Below, one piece after another: positions 7,333-15,301 of a stretch of DNA of 22,512 bases. The first letter of the stretch is position 1. Every line of letters starts with the position of its first letter. The notes under the pieces are model-generated. The model was not told the DNA's origin, did not search any database, and saw only the letters and a list, made by a program, of their open reading frames with translations. The stretch is from assembly GCA_036447375.1 (NCBI GenBank), contig JAZFUU010000219.1, positions 1 through 22,512 on the forward strand. Reading direction: 5' to 3'. Source of the DNA: JACZXC01 sp036447375 (lineage in GTDB: Bacteria > Myxococcota_A > UBA9160 > SMWR01). Position numbers and translations under genes: made by a program.

Positions 7333-9050
7333 GCCGAAGCCTCCGTCCCGGGAAGCCGCACCCGGATCATGGTTCCCGAACCCACCGTGCTATTCACACG
7401 AACGCTTCCGCCATGGTCCTCAACGATGCGATGGACGGTCGACAGGCCCAGGCCCGAGCCGTCCCGCTTGGTCGTGAAGAATGGCTCGAAGACCTGATCC
7501 AATTCCGAGGCGGGGACGCCCACGCCCTCATCGGCGATGACGACCTCCACGCAGCGAACCCTGTTGTCGTGACCGGTTTTCAATTTGTGCTTCCTCAGGG
7601 AACCGTTTCGGCGGCTGAGGGAATGCTCTTGAGGAGCCTCCCCATCGATCTCGTTCGCCGAGATGCGGAGCTTGCCGCCCTCGGGCATCGCCTGAGAGGC
7701 GTTCAAGACGAGATTCCAGAGCACCTGCCGGAGCTGGGCCGGATCGGCGAAGACCCGAAGACCGGTTTCCACGCAGAAGTCCACGATGACCGCATCGGGA
7801 CGAACGGATTCGAAGAGTTCGATCACCTCCCCCACCGCCTCCGCGACCTCCACGGGCTCCGGATTGCACGGGCCGGGCCGCGCGTACATCAAGAAATCGC
7901 TGATCAGCTGGTTCAATCGATCCACCTCGCAGACAGCGATGTCCACCAGGCGTTTCGCCTCGACGTTCCCGTCGAGCTGGCTCTGGACGCGGCACAAGGT
8001 CTGAATCGCCCCCTGGATCGCTGCCAGGGGGTTTCGGATCTCGTGGGCGATGCTGGCCGACAGCTCTCCCACAGCCGCCAGTCTCTCCGAGCGTCGGAGA
8101 TCGCATTCCATGGCCACCACTTCCGTCACGTCCTGAAACACGACGACGTGGCCCTGCGGCTGGCCCCCATCGTCTCTCAGCACGTAGGCCACCACTCCCA
8201 GGTGCAGCTCGTCGCCGTTCGCGTTCCGATGCCGCATGCGAGCGCGCTCCCGGGAGCCGCGCCCATCCGCGGCATAGGCGATCGCATGACTTCGAACCCC
8301 GGGTATCACCGATTCGACGTCCTGCCCGACAACCGACGACACAGGGAGGCCCGTGATTCTCCCCGCCTCCGGGTTGAAGGAGGTAACCCGACCTTCACCA
8401 TCGACGGTCAGGAGGCCCGTCATCATGCTCTCCACCGAACGCCGGTGAAGGTTCTGCAGCCGCGCCAGCTCGCTGGTCCGCTGGTTCAGATCCTCACGTG
8501 TTTGCCGCAGGTCGGCCGCCAGAAAGCTCGACAACGCGGCCACCAACAGCACCGCTCCGGCCTGCACGGTCCAGACCAAGAACAGCATCGGCAAGGGATC
8601 CGGCGCCCCAGACCCCGCTTCCCAGGCAGGTCGACCTGCCATCAGCACGGCGCCGTAGGCCAGTGCGCTGACTCCGGCGGATACCAGAGCACCCGATCGC
8701 TGAAACTGCGTCGCGCCGTAGACCGCCACGAGCACGTACAAGAATGTGAAAACCGAATCGCTTCCGCCCGAGAAGAACACCAGTGCGCTGACGATGCCGA
8801 TGTCGGTGGCGATGTTGATGACGGCGAAGCGACGCTTCCGCCGAACCCGGGGCAGAACCAGCCCGTATCCAATGGTGGCCAGAAACGCAAAGGCGACGGT
8901 CGCGTAAAAACCGCGCCATTCGGTAATCGTGACGTGGGAGTCCAGAGCGTCCAAGCCGAGGGCGATCCCCAGCGCCGCGACGGAAAGGCCCAACCGGGCC
9001 GCCATCAGAAATACCAGGCTCTGCCCCAGCCCAGCCTCCATGGGCTTCAT
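7329..9050 (-). CDS. pilS: Type IV pilus sensor histidine kinase PilS
   Basis: PilS (573 aa) has an N-terminal half with about six membrane helices (residues about 12-178). This resembles the polytopic sensor of Pseudomonas PilS, which monitors PilA levels in the membrane. A PAS-like domain (about 195-310) follows, then HisKA with phosphoacceptor His336 in IAHEIRNPLAA, then a HATPase domain with N-box NLVLNASQAM (446-455), G1 DEGVGV (507-512), F-box FEPFFTTK (521-528) and G2 GSGLGLS (531-537). The ATG at 9050 begins 13 bp after the pilC stop; an in-frame ATG 9 nt further in is an alternative. A Ser/Lys/Arg-rich insertion at about 475-500 lies between the N and G1 boxes. It is translationally coupled to pilR. 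Confidence 0.94.
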   Translation of the reverse strand: MKPMEAGLGQSLVFLMAARLGLSVAALGIALGLDALDSHVTITEWRGFYATVAFAFLATIGYGLVLPRVRRKRRFAVINIATDIGIVSALVFFSGGSDSVFTFLYVLVAVYGATQFQRSGALVSAGVSALAYGAVLMAGRPAWEAGSGAPDPLPMLFLVWTVQAGAVLLVAALSSFLAADLRQTREDLNQRTSELARLQNLHRRSVESMMTGLLTVDGEGRVTSFNPEAGRITGLPVSSVVGQDVESVIPGVRSHAIAYAADGRGSRERARMRHRNANGDELHLGVVAYVLRDDGGQPQGHVVVFQDVTEVVAMECDLRRSERLAAVGELSASIAHEIRNPLAAIQGAIQTLCRVQSQLDGNVEAKRLVDIAVCEVDRLNQLISDFLMYARPGPCNPEPVEVAEAVGEVIELFESVRPDAVIVDFCVETGLRVFADPAQLRQVLWNLVLNASQAMPEGGKLRISANEIDGEAPQEHSLSRRNGSLRKHKLKTGHDNRVRCVEVVIADEGVGVPASELDQVFEPFFTTKRDGSGLGLSTVHRIVEDHGGSVRVNSTVGSGTMIRVRLPGTEASA

Positions 9051-9063
9051 GGATGCTGCGCCG

Positions 9064-10275
9064 CTAGCCGATCGTGTCGGCGATCTTGAAGATCGGAAGG
9101 TACATGGCGATGAGCATGCCGCCGACGGTCCCGCCCAATCCGACCATCATGGCCGGCTCGAGCATTGCCGTGAGTGCATCAACGGCGTCGTCGACCTCGT
9201 CGTCGTAGAAGTCCGCGATCTTGGACAGCATCGCCTCCATGGCGCCCGTTTCTTCGCCGACCGCGATCATCTGCACGACCATCCCCGGAAAGACTCCCGA
9301 CTCGGCCAAGGGCTCTGCGATGGTCCGGCCTTCGGAGATAGCCGCCTTGACGTCGTAGAGTGCTTCCTCGACCACCACATTCCCCGCGGTCTTGGCCACG
9401 ATGTCGAGGCCATCGAGGATCGGTACACCGCTCGCGATCATCGTGCCGAGAGTCCTCGTGAATCGGGCGACCGCGACCTTCCTGAGCAGGGGGCCGAAAA
9501 TGGGCGCCTTGAGCATGACGGCGTCGACCTTGCGCCGGAACGCCAGGGAACGCTTCCGCGCCTGCGTGAACGCGACGACGGTCAACACCAGTACCACCAT
9601 GGACGGACCGATCCACTCCTGCATGAAGTGACTGATATTGACCACGAGCTGGGTGGGGCCGGGCAGCGTGCCCCCGAAATCCGAAAACATCTTTTCGAAG
9701 GTGGGAATGATCTTCACGAGCATCATGACGATGACGCCGATGGCGACGACCAGCACGGTCACCGGATACACCATGGCGCCCTTCACCTTTCGCGCCAACT
9801 TATCTGCCTTTTCCAGGTACTGCGCGAGGCGATTCAGGATCGTATCGAGGATGCCGCCAATCTCTCCCGCCTGAACCAGATTTACGTAGAGCGCATCGAA
9901 GGGTTTGGGCTGTTTGCGAAGCGCGTCTGCAAACGTGGAGCCCTCCTCGACGTCACCCTTGATCTCGAGAATGATCCGCTTGAAGGTCTTGTTCGGCGAC
10001 TGCGAGCCGAGGATCTCCAGACATTGCACGAGCGGCAATCCGGCGTCGATCATCGTCGCGAACTGTCGGGTGAAGATCACGAGGTCTTTCGTCGTGATCC
10101 CCTCCTGGAGGAAGGTCAGGTATTCGCTGATGTCTTTGGCCTTCACCTTCACCACCACAGGCGCCAGCGCTTGCGCCCGGAGCTGCGACATGACAGCGTC
10201 TTCGGTGCCCGCCTCCATCTCGCCCTTCTTGAGCGAGCCCTGGCGAGTTCGTGCCTTCCATGTGTACATCGGCAT
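9064..10275 (-). CDS. pilC: Type IV pilus inner-membrane platform protein PilC
   Basis: PilC (403 aa) is the polytopic inner-membrane platform on which PilB and PilT act. Two tandem GspF-type (T2SSF) domains are visible, roughly residues 70-195 and 270-395. Membrane helices lie at about 170-190, 215-240 and 375-395. The N-terminus MPMYTWKART matches the family. The ATG at 10275 has a GGGGAG ribosome site 10 nt upstream; M3 is a less well spaced alternative. The gene follows pilT after a 58-bp gap that contains an opposite-facing terminator. Length and order are typical of pilBTC clusters. Confidence 0.96.
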   Translation of the reverse strand: MPMYTWKARTRQGSLKKGEMEAGTEDAVMSQLRAQALAPVVVKVKAKDISEYLTFLQEGITTKDLVIFTRQFATMIDAGLPLVQCLEILGSQSPNKTFKRIILEIKGDVEEGSTFADALRKQPKPFDALYVNLVQAGEIGGILDTILNRLAQYLEKADKLARKVKGAMVYPVTVLVVAIGVIVMMLVKIIPTFEKMFSDFGGTLPGPTQLVVNISHFMQEWIGPSMVVLVLTVVAFTQARKRSLAFRRKVDAVMLKAPIFGPLLRKVAVARFTRTLGTMIASGVPILDGLDIVAKTAGNVVVEEALYDVKAAISEGRTIAEPLAESGVFPGMVVQMIAVGEETGAMEAMLSKIADFYDDEVDDAVDALTAMLEPAMMVGLGGTVGGMLIAMYLPIFKIADTIG

Positions 10276-10309
10276 TGTATTTCAGCTCCCCGCCGGATAA
10301 CCCGACGTC

Positions 10310-10335
10310 CGCCGGCCTTCGCCGGCGCTTTTTTT
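10310..10335 (+). terminator. Intrinsic terminator on the plus strand between pilT and pilC
   Basis: The sequence shows a perfect 7-bp GC stem: CGCCGGC at 10310-10316, loop CTTC, GCCGGCG at 10321-10327. One C then precedes seven T residues (10329-10335), the classic rho-independent form when read on the plus strand. Both neighbouring genes, pilT and pilC, are on the minus strand, and the last T residues form part of the pilT stop codon (TAA). Read in the pilT-to-pilC direction, the hairpin is preceded by A residues and has no U-tract. There it would act as a stem-loop in the mRNA rather than a terminator. It may limit antisense transcription. Confidence 0.65.
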
Positions 10336-11440
10336 AGCCCCGGCCTCCGGCCCGTTTGAGGGGCGGTGAACTCGCAGTCGCCTTACCGATGAGCTTCGTC
10401 AGCTCGTCCGTGTCCGGGCTCCTCGCCAGCGCATGGTCCATGGTGATCATTCGTCGTGCGACCAACACCGACAGTGCTTGATTCATGGTCTGCATTCCGA
10501 ACTTGTCCTGGCCCATCTGCATCGACGAGTAGATCTGGTGGACCTTGTCCTCGCGAATGAGATTCCGGATGGCCGAGTTCGGGATCATGATCTCGAGAGC
10601 CATCGCCCGGCCGGGCCCATTGGCCCGGGGCAGCAGGGTCTGGCACATCACCCCTTCGAGGACGAAGGAGAGCTGCGCTCGGATCTGGGCCTGCTGATAG
10701 GGAGGGAACACGTCCACGATTCGGTTGATGGTCTGCACTGCCGAGTTCGTGTGAAGGGTGCCGAAACAGAGGTGCCCGGTCTCCGAGACCGACAACGCGG
10801 CTTCGATCGTCTCGAGATCGCGCAACTCGCCCACCAGCACCACGTCCGGATCCTGGCGCAGGATGTATTTCAGCGCGGCGCCGAATCCGCTGGTGTCCGC
10901 CCCGACTTCGCGCTGGTTGACGACGCAGGACTTGTGCTGGTGGAGGAACTCGATCGGGTCCTCGATCGTCACAATGTGTTCCTGCCGATTGGTGTTGATG
11001 TAATCGATGATCGTGGCGAGGGTCGTCGACTTGCCCGAGCCCGTCGGACCCGTGACGAGGATGAGGCCCCGGGGCTTTTCCGCGAGCTTCCGGACGACCT
11101 CGGGGAGCTCCAGCTCCTCGAAACTCTTGATCTGGAAGGGGATCGCGCGAAACGCCCCCGCGACGTTCCCGCGCTGAACGAATACGTTGGCGCGAAAGCG
11201 CGACAGCTTCTGGATGCTGAAGGACAGGTCCAGCTCGTTCATTTCCTCGAAGCGGTGCTTCTGGGCGTCGGTCAGCACCGAATAACACAGCTGCTTGGTC
11301 TCGGCCGCCGCCAGCGGAGGCATCTTAAGCGGGTTGAGCTTGCCATCGATGCGAAGCTGGGGCGGCGTGCCCACCGTGATGTGGAGATCACTCGCCCCCT
11401 TCTCGATCATCGCCTTCAGGAGCTGGTGCATGTTTGCCAT
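10334..11440 (-). CDS. pilT: Type IV pilus retraction ATPase PilT
   Basis: PilT (368 aa) is the hexameric cytoplasmic ATPase that powers pilus disassembly and twitching. The PAS-like N-terminal domain is at about 1-100. Walker A GPTGSGKS is at 131-138, an Asp-box TIEDPIEFLH at 158-167, Walker B VVLVGELRD at 200-208 and a His-box GHLCFGTLHT at 222-231. The PilT-specific retraction motif AIRNLIRE is at 290-297. The frame is open 16 codons upstream, but the start at 11440 gives the family N-terminus (MANMHQLL, then GASDLH), with AGGAG 11 nt upstream. It begins 13 bp after the pilB stop. The C-terminal tail beyond about residue 350 is low-complexity. Confidence 0.97.
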   Translation of the reverse strand: MANMHQLLKAMIEKGASDLHITVGTPPQLRIDGKLNPLKMPPLAAAETKQLCYSVLTDAQKHRFEEMNELDLSFSIQKLSRFRANVFVQRGNVAGAFRAIPFQIKSFEELELPEVVRKLAEKPRGLILVTGPTGSGKSTTLATIIDYINTNRQEHIVTIEDPIEFLHQHKSCVVNQREVGADTSGFGAALKYILRQDPDVVLVGELRDLETIEAALSVSETGHLCFGTLHTNSAVQTINRIVDVFPPYQQAQIRAQLSFVLEGVMCQTLLPRANGPGRAMALEIMIPNSAIRNLIREDKVHQIYSSMQMGQDKFGMQTMNQALSVLVARRMITMDHALARSPDTDELTKLIGKATASSPPLKRAGGRG

Positions 11441-11453
11441 CGATCCAAATCTC

Positions 11454-13154
11454 CTAGTGATCCGGCGCCGAGACGCGTACCACTTCACTCAGGGTGGTTC
11501 CGCCCTCCGCCAACTTACTGAGTGCGCACTGCCGAAGGGTCTTCATGCCCAATCGAATGGCCTCGCGTTTGAGCTCGAGTGCCGATGCCCCGTTGAGGAC
11601 AAACTCCTTGAGCTCTTCCTTGATCTGCATGACTTCGTACACCGCGACGCGGCCTTTGTATCCCGTGTTCGAACAGACGCGGCAGCCCTTGCCGAGCACC
11701 GGCACCGTCGCCTTGGCGATCTCCTCTTGCATTCCCGCTTCGATCAGCGCCTCGCTGGTGACTTCGGGGTCGTTTTCGATGCACTCGGAGCACACACGAC
11801 GGGCCAGCCGCTGGGCAACGATGCAGTTGACGGACGATGCCACCAGAAACGGTTCGATACCCATGTTGAGGAGCCGGTTGACCGTGGACGGCGCATCATT
11901 GGTGTGGAGCGTCGACAACACCATGTGGCCCGTAAGGGCCGCCTTGACCGCGATCTCAGCGGTCTCGAAGTCGCGAATCTCACCCACCATGATGATGTCC
12001 GGGTCCTGGCGCAGGAACGAACGCAACGCCGCGGCAAAGTTGAGCCCGATATCGTCGTGCATCTGCACCTGATTGATGCCCGCGAGGTTGAACTCCACGG
12101 GATCCTCCGCGGTCGAGACGTTATCCGTGGTCTGGTTGAGCTCCGATAGCGCGGAGTACAGGGTCGTCGTCTTGCCGGACCCCGTGGGCCCCGTGACGAG
12201 CACCATGCCGTAGGGCTGGTGAATCGAGTCCTGGAATATGTCCAGCTGCCCCTGTTCGAACCCGAGCTTGGTCATATCCAGCTGCAGGTTCGACTTGTCC
12301 AGAAGGCGCATCACGGTTTTTTCGCCGAACAGTGTGGGCAGGATGGAAACACGAAAGTCCATCTCCCGGCCTCGGCCCATCTTGAGCTTGATGCGACCGT
12401 CCTGGGGAAGGCGTCGTTCCGCGATATCGAGCTCCGACATGATCTTGATGCGGGAGATGATCGCGTTTCGGAGTTTCATCGGCGGCTTCATCGCCTCGTA
12501 CAGAACTCCGTCGATCCGGTACCGGACGCGGAACGACTTCTCGTACGGCTCGACGTGGATGTCCGAGGCTTCCTTCTTCACGGCGTCGGTGAGAATCAGG
12601 TTCACGAGCTTGACGACTGGGGCATCCTCGGACGCCCGCGCCAGATCCGCGATATCGAGCTCGTCTTCCCCCTGTACGAGATCGATGTCGGAGTCGTCGA
12701 AGTCGCCCATGACGTCTTCGAGGGAGGTCGACTGGTCGTAGTATTTGTCGATGGCCCGACGAATCGCCTCCTCGGAGGCGACGACGGCCTGGATATTGTA
12801 ACCGGTCAGGAACTTGATGTCGTCCAGGGCGTAGATGTTCGACGGATCCGAGGTCGCGAGGATCAAGGTCGATCCCGCCCGGTTGACGGGGATGACCGTG
12901 TGCTTGGTGGCGACATCTTCGGGAATCAGCTGGATCACCGCTGATTCGATCTCGAACTCGTCGATGTTGATGGACGGAACGCCATACTGCTTGGCGACGA
13001 AGTCCGTGAGATCGGCCTCGTCCAGAAAGCCGAGCTCGGTGATCTGGGCCCCGAGACGCCCGCCCTTGGTGCGAGTCTCGTCGCGGGCCTGCCGAAGCTG
13101 GTCCGCGGTGAGCATGTTCTGCTTGACGAGGAGTTCCCCGATCCGCTCGTTCAC
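11454..13154 (-). CDS. pilB: Type IV pilus extension ATPase PilB with MshEN-type N-domain
   Basis: PilB (566 aa) is the hexameric ATPase that drives pilus assembly. The N-terminal domain (residues 4-56) carries two 24-residue RLG-type motifs separated by exactly 5 residues, the layout of the c-di-GMP-binding MshEN domain. An acidic linker (about 147-172) follows. The ATPase core has Walker A GPTGSGKT at 322-329, an Asp-box at about 349-355, Walker B IIMVGEIRD at 387-395 and a His-box at 409-418. Four zinc-binding cysteines (455, 458, 491, 494) form the usual C-terminal tetracysteine site. The start is GTG at 13154-13152; no ATG lies upstream in a matching context, and the next Met (14) would remove the first motif. 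A GGGAGG tract lies about 12 nt upstream. It leads the pilB-T-C-S-R run. Confidence 0.96.
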   Translation of the reverse strand: MNERIGELLVKQNMLTADQLRQARDETRTKGGRLGAQITELGFLDEADLTDFVAKQYGVPSINIDEFEIESAVIQLIPEDVATKHTVIPVNRAGSTLILATSDPSNIYALDDIKFLTGYNIQAVVASEEAIRRAIDKYYDQSTSLEDVMGDFDDSDIDLVQGEDELDIADLARASEDAPVVKLVNLILTDAVKKEASDIHVEPYEKSFRVRYRIDGVLYEAMKPPMKLRNAIISRIKIMSELDIAERRLPQDGRIKLKMGRGREMDFRVSILPTLFGEKTVMRLLDKSNLQLDMTKLGFEQGQLDIFQDSIHQPYGMVLVTGPTGSGKTTTLYSALSELNQTTDNVSTAEDPVEFNLAGINQVQMHDDIGLNFAAALRSFLRQDPDIIMVGEIRDFETAEIAVKAALTGHMVLSTLHTNDAPSTVNRLLNMGIEPFLVASSVNCIVAQRLARRVCSECIENDPEVTSEALIEAGMQEEIAKATVPVLGKGCRVCSNTGYKGRVAVYEVMQIKEELKEFVLNGASALELKREAIRLGMKTLRQCALSKLAEGGTTLSEVVRVSAPDH

Positions 13155-13248
13155 GCTGCCCGATTCCCTCCCGCGCCCGCGGCTTCCCCCTCCTCAGACC
13201 TGGAGAAAAGACGCCCCTTCGAGTGGTTGCGCCCGCGGCTGCGAGCGC

Positions 13249-13275
13249 ATAACCGTCGAGATCCCGGTGGGTTAT
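13249..13275. promoter_or_regulatory. Inverted repeat in the pilB leader
   Basis: ATAACC (13249-13254) and GGTTAT (13270-13275) are perfect reverse complements separated by 15 bp. They lie 95-121 bp upstream of the pilB GTG and overlap the -10-like part of the possible sigma-28 promoter described next. The pair could be an operator for a dimeric regulator. No T-tract follows, so it is not a terminator. Confidence 0.3.
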
Positions 13276-13299
13276 CGGCTTGGCGGGATAAGAGCTTTA
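13272..13299 (-). promoter_or_regulatory. Possible sigma-28-like promoter upstream of pilB
   Basis: Read on the minus strand, TAAAGCTC (13299-13292) is followed after 12 bp by GCCGATAA (13279-13272). The second element is identical to the FliA/sigma-28 -10 consensus and the first matches the TAAA core of the -35. The canonical spacer is 11 bp, so this is one base longer. It would give a pilB leader of about 110 nt. The match is seen in the sequence; its use by a sigma-28 factor in this organism is inference. Confidence 0.3.
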
Positions 13300-13322
13300 C
13301 AGGCGCGATAGGAGCTTTACAG
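13283..13322. repeat. Two-copy 20-bp tandem repeat in the ribF-pilB intergenic region
   Basis: Copies at 13283-13302 and 13303-13322 abut directly and agree at 18 of 20 positions, sharing GATA(A/G)GAGCTTTACAG at their 3' ends. They sit in the 232-bp gap upstream of pilB, and the pilB-proximal copy supplies the -35-like TAAAGCTC of the possible sigma-28 promoter. This arrangement suggests paired binding sites on one face of the helix (20 bp is about two turns). The binding protein is unknown. The rest of the gap shows no gene. Confidence 0.6.
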
Positions 13323-13386
13323 CCCGGATCGCTTCCCGAGCCCACGCCAGCCCCCACGGGCGGCGGGGACTCCGGGGCCTCGGGTG

Positions 13387-14298
13387 TCAGGAAAGCTGCA
13401 ATTGCCTGCGGGAATCGGCCACATCGGCGCCGATCTGCGTCTTGAGCGCCTCGACGTCGGAAAAACGACGCTCGGGCCTCAGATGGCAGCGGAAGCTGAA
13501 TTCCAGCTGGCGACCGTACAGGTCCCCGTCAAAATCAATCAGGTGAGCTTCGGCGGTGACCCGCTTCGATTCCTGAAAGGTCGGGCGCGTCCCCACATTG
13601 ATCACTGCCGGCAGCCGCTGGCCCGGGGCGGGATTCCCCGGATCGAGAAACCCCACCTCCCCGGCGTACACCCCGGCGCCGGGCAGCACCTCGTTGTCCG
13701 GATCGAGGTTCGCGGTCGGAAAGCCGAGGGTGCGCCCGCGCCGATCGCCCTCCACCACTCGGCCCCGCACCGAATAGGTCCGACCCAGCATGACAGCCGC
13801 CTGTTCGAGGCGAGCCTCCGTCACCAGCTGCCGGATCCGGGTCGAGTTCACGTCGTTTCCATCGACACTGACCTCGGGAATGATCGTCACTGAAAATCCC
13901 AGCCGAGACCCAATCTCGGTGAGCGTCCGCATCGATCCCACTCGATCCCGTCCGAAGTGGAAGTCGTAGCCGACGTACACCTCCACCGGACGGATTCGAT
14001 CGTGGAGATACTCGCGAATGAAACGCTCGGGCGGGATCTTCGCAAACTCGAGATTGAACGGTTCGACGATCACCGCGTCCACCCCGGCTTCTCCGAGTAA
14101 CTCGATCTTCTGATCCAGGGTCGTCAGTAGACCCGGAGCCCGGTCGGGCGACAGCACCTTCCTCGGGTGTGGCTCGAATGTGTAGACAACCGCCTGTCCG
14201 GACAGAGCCTTCGCCCGTTCCACCACGGTCTCGAGAATCGCTTGATGGCCGCGATGAACTCCGTCGAAGTTCCCGACTGTGACGACGGGCCGGGTCAT
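13387..14298 (-). CDS. ribF: Bifunctional riboflavin kinase / FAD synthetase RibF
   Basis: RibF (303 aa) phosphorylates riboflavin to FMN and then adenylylates FMN to FAD in the cytoplasm. The N-terminal nucleotidyltransferase domain shows GNFDGVHRGH at 9-18 and the STRIR motif at 152-156. The C-terminal flavokinase domain shows GRTLGFPTANL at 188-198, GTRPTF at 236-241 and the catalytic Glu250 in EAHLIDFDGDLYG. Length and domain order are typical. The frame is open 43 codons upstream, but the family N-terminus starts at the ATG at 14298. No good ribosome site is seen there. The gene follows hflC by 76 bp and precedes pilB by 232 bp, so it may close the upstream housekeeping run. Confidence 0.96.
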   Translation of the reverse strand: MTRPVVTVGNFDGVHRGHQAILETVVERAKALSGQAVVYTFEPHPRKVLSPDRAPGLLTTLDQKIELLGEAGVDAVIVEPFNLEFAKIPPERFIREYLHDRIRPVEVYVGYDFHFGRDRVGSMRTLTEIGSRLGFSVTIIPEVSVDGNDVNSTRIRQLVTEARLEQAAVMLGRTYSVRGRVVEGDRRGRTLGFPTANLDPDNEVLPGAGVYAGEVGFLDPGNPAPGQRLPAVINVGTRPTFQESKRVTAEAHLIDFDGDLYGRQLEFSFRCHLRPERRFSDVEALKTQIGADVADSRRQLQLS

Positions 14299-14374
14299 CG
14301 GCCGGCCGACCGCCGCACTCCCCGCAATTCGCCGCAATGTTCGACTCCGCTCCCGCGACTCGCGCCGCTGCCGG

Positions 14375-15301
14375 CTATTTCGATCCGAGACCTGTGCTCG
14401 GCGCCCGTCCGTTCGAATCGACTTCAAAGCCCGATCCCTGGAACAACCGGAAGAATTCCGCTTTGGGCGACATCACCAGCGTGGTGTTCTCACCTATCGA
14501 CTTTCGGTAGGCCTCCAGGCTGCGCAGGAACGCAAAGAATTTCGGGGCGGTCACATAGGCCTCGGCGTAGATGCGGGTGGACTCGGCATCTCCTTCACCG
14601 CGGGCGATTTCGGCATCTCGCCGACCGATCGCCACGATGACCCGAGCCTCGCGATCGGCCTCAGCGCGAATCCGGCGCGCTTGCTCCTCGCCGCGGGCGC
14701 GGTTGCCACGGGCCAGACGCTCGCGCTCGGCCTTCATGCGCCCGTAGACGCTCTCCTCGGTCCCCGCCGGTAGCTCGGTTCGATTGATACGCACGTCGGC
14801 GACCGAGATGCCCTTGTCGGCCAGCGCCTCCTGCGTCTGTCGCGTGATCTCTCGCATGATCTCGGTACGCGCAGTCTTGAGTACCTGGGTCAACGTATGT
14901 CGCCCGATCACCTCCCGAACGTCGTCGCGAACCGCCCGATCGATCCGCTCGCGCGCATCGAACATTCCGCCCGGAAAGGAACGGCGGTACGCGACCGGAT
15001 CGTCGATCCTCCAGATCACGTAGTTGTCGACCATGAGCTGTTCGCCGTCCTGGGTCTGAATCGGAAGCGCCTCGGTGCTCAGGTGAAGCCAGCGGCGGTC
15101 ATAGGTGCGCACCGTATCCAGCAAGGGGATCCGCGCGACGAGACCGGGCGACGTGACGGACCGCACCTCTCCCAGCCGAAGGATCACTTTCTGCTCCCCT
15201 TCTCTGGTAATGACGAGGGGCCCCATTCCGAGGTTGCCGGCGGCGACGAGGCCCACGAAGGCCCCGAAGGCCAGCGCGGCCAGAATGATGACGCGCCTCA
15301 C
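14375..15301 (-). CDS. hflC: SPFH-domain membrane protein HflC
   Basis: HflC (308 aa) pairs with HflK in a large inner-membrane complex that surrounds and modulates the FtsH protease. An N-terminal membrane helix (about 4-24) precedes an SPFH/band-7 domain (about 25-190). A long charged helix follows (about 190-245, with RARGEEQARRIRAEAD) and then the conserved GDAESTRIYAEAY stretch. The start codon is GTG at 15301-15299, overlapping the hflK stop (GTGA), which shows translational coupling. Length is normal. Pairing with hflK secures the call over other SPFH proteins. Confidence 0.93.
   Translation of the reverse strand: MRRVIILAALAFGAFVGLVAAGNLGMGPLVITREGEQKVILRLGEVRSVTSPGLVARIPLLDTVRTYDRRWLHLSTEALPIQTQDGEQLMVDNYVIWRIDDPVAYRRSFPGGMFDARERIDRAVRDDVREVIGRHTLTQVLKTARTEIMREITRQTQEALADKGISVADVRINRTELPAGTEESVYGRMKAERERLARGNRARGEEQARRIRAEADREARVIVAIGRRDAEIARGEGDAESTRIYAEAYVTAPKFFAFLRSLEAYRKSIGENTTLVMSPKAEFFRLFQGSGFEVDSNGRAPSTGLGSK

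Noticed and set aside
7413..9089. A 558-codon open frame on the plus strand opposite pilS
   Set aside because: It is fully antisense to a clear PilS gene, is His/Arg/Gly-rich with no domain, and is typical of shadow frames in GC-rich DNA.
8929..10359. A 476-codon plus-strand frame opposite pilC
   Set aside because: It is antisense to a well-supported pilC and has the same low-complexity His/Arg/Asp composition; no ribosome site or motif.
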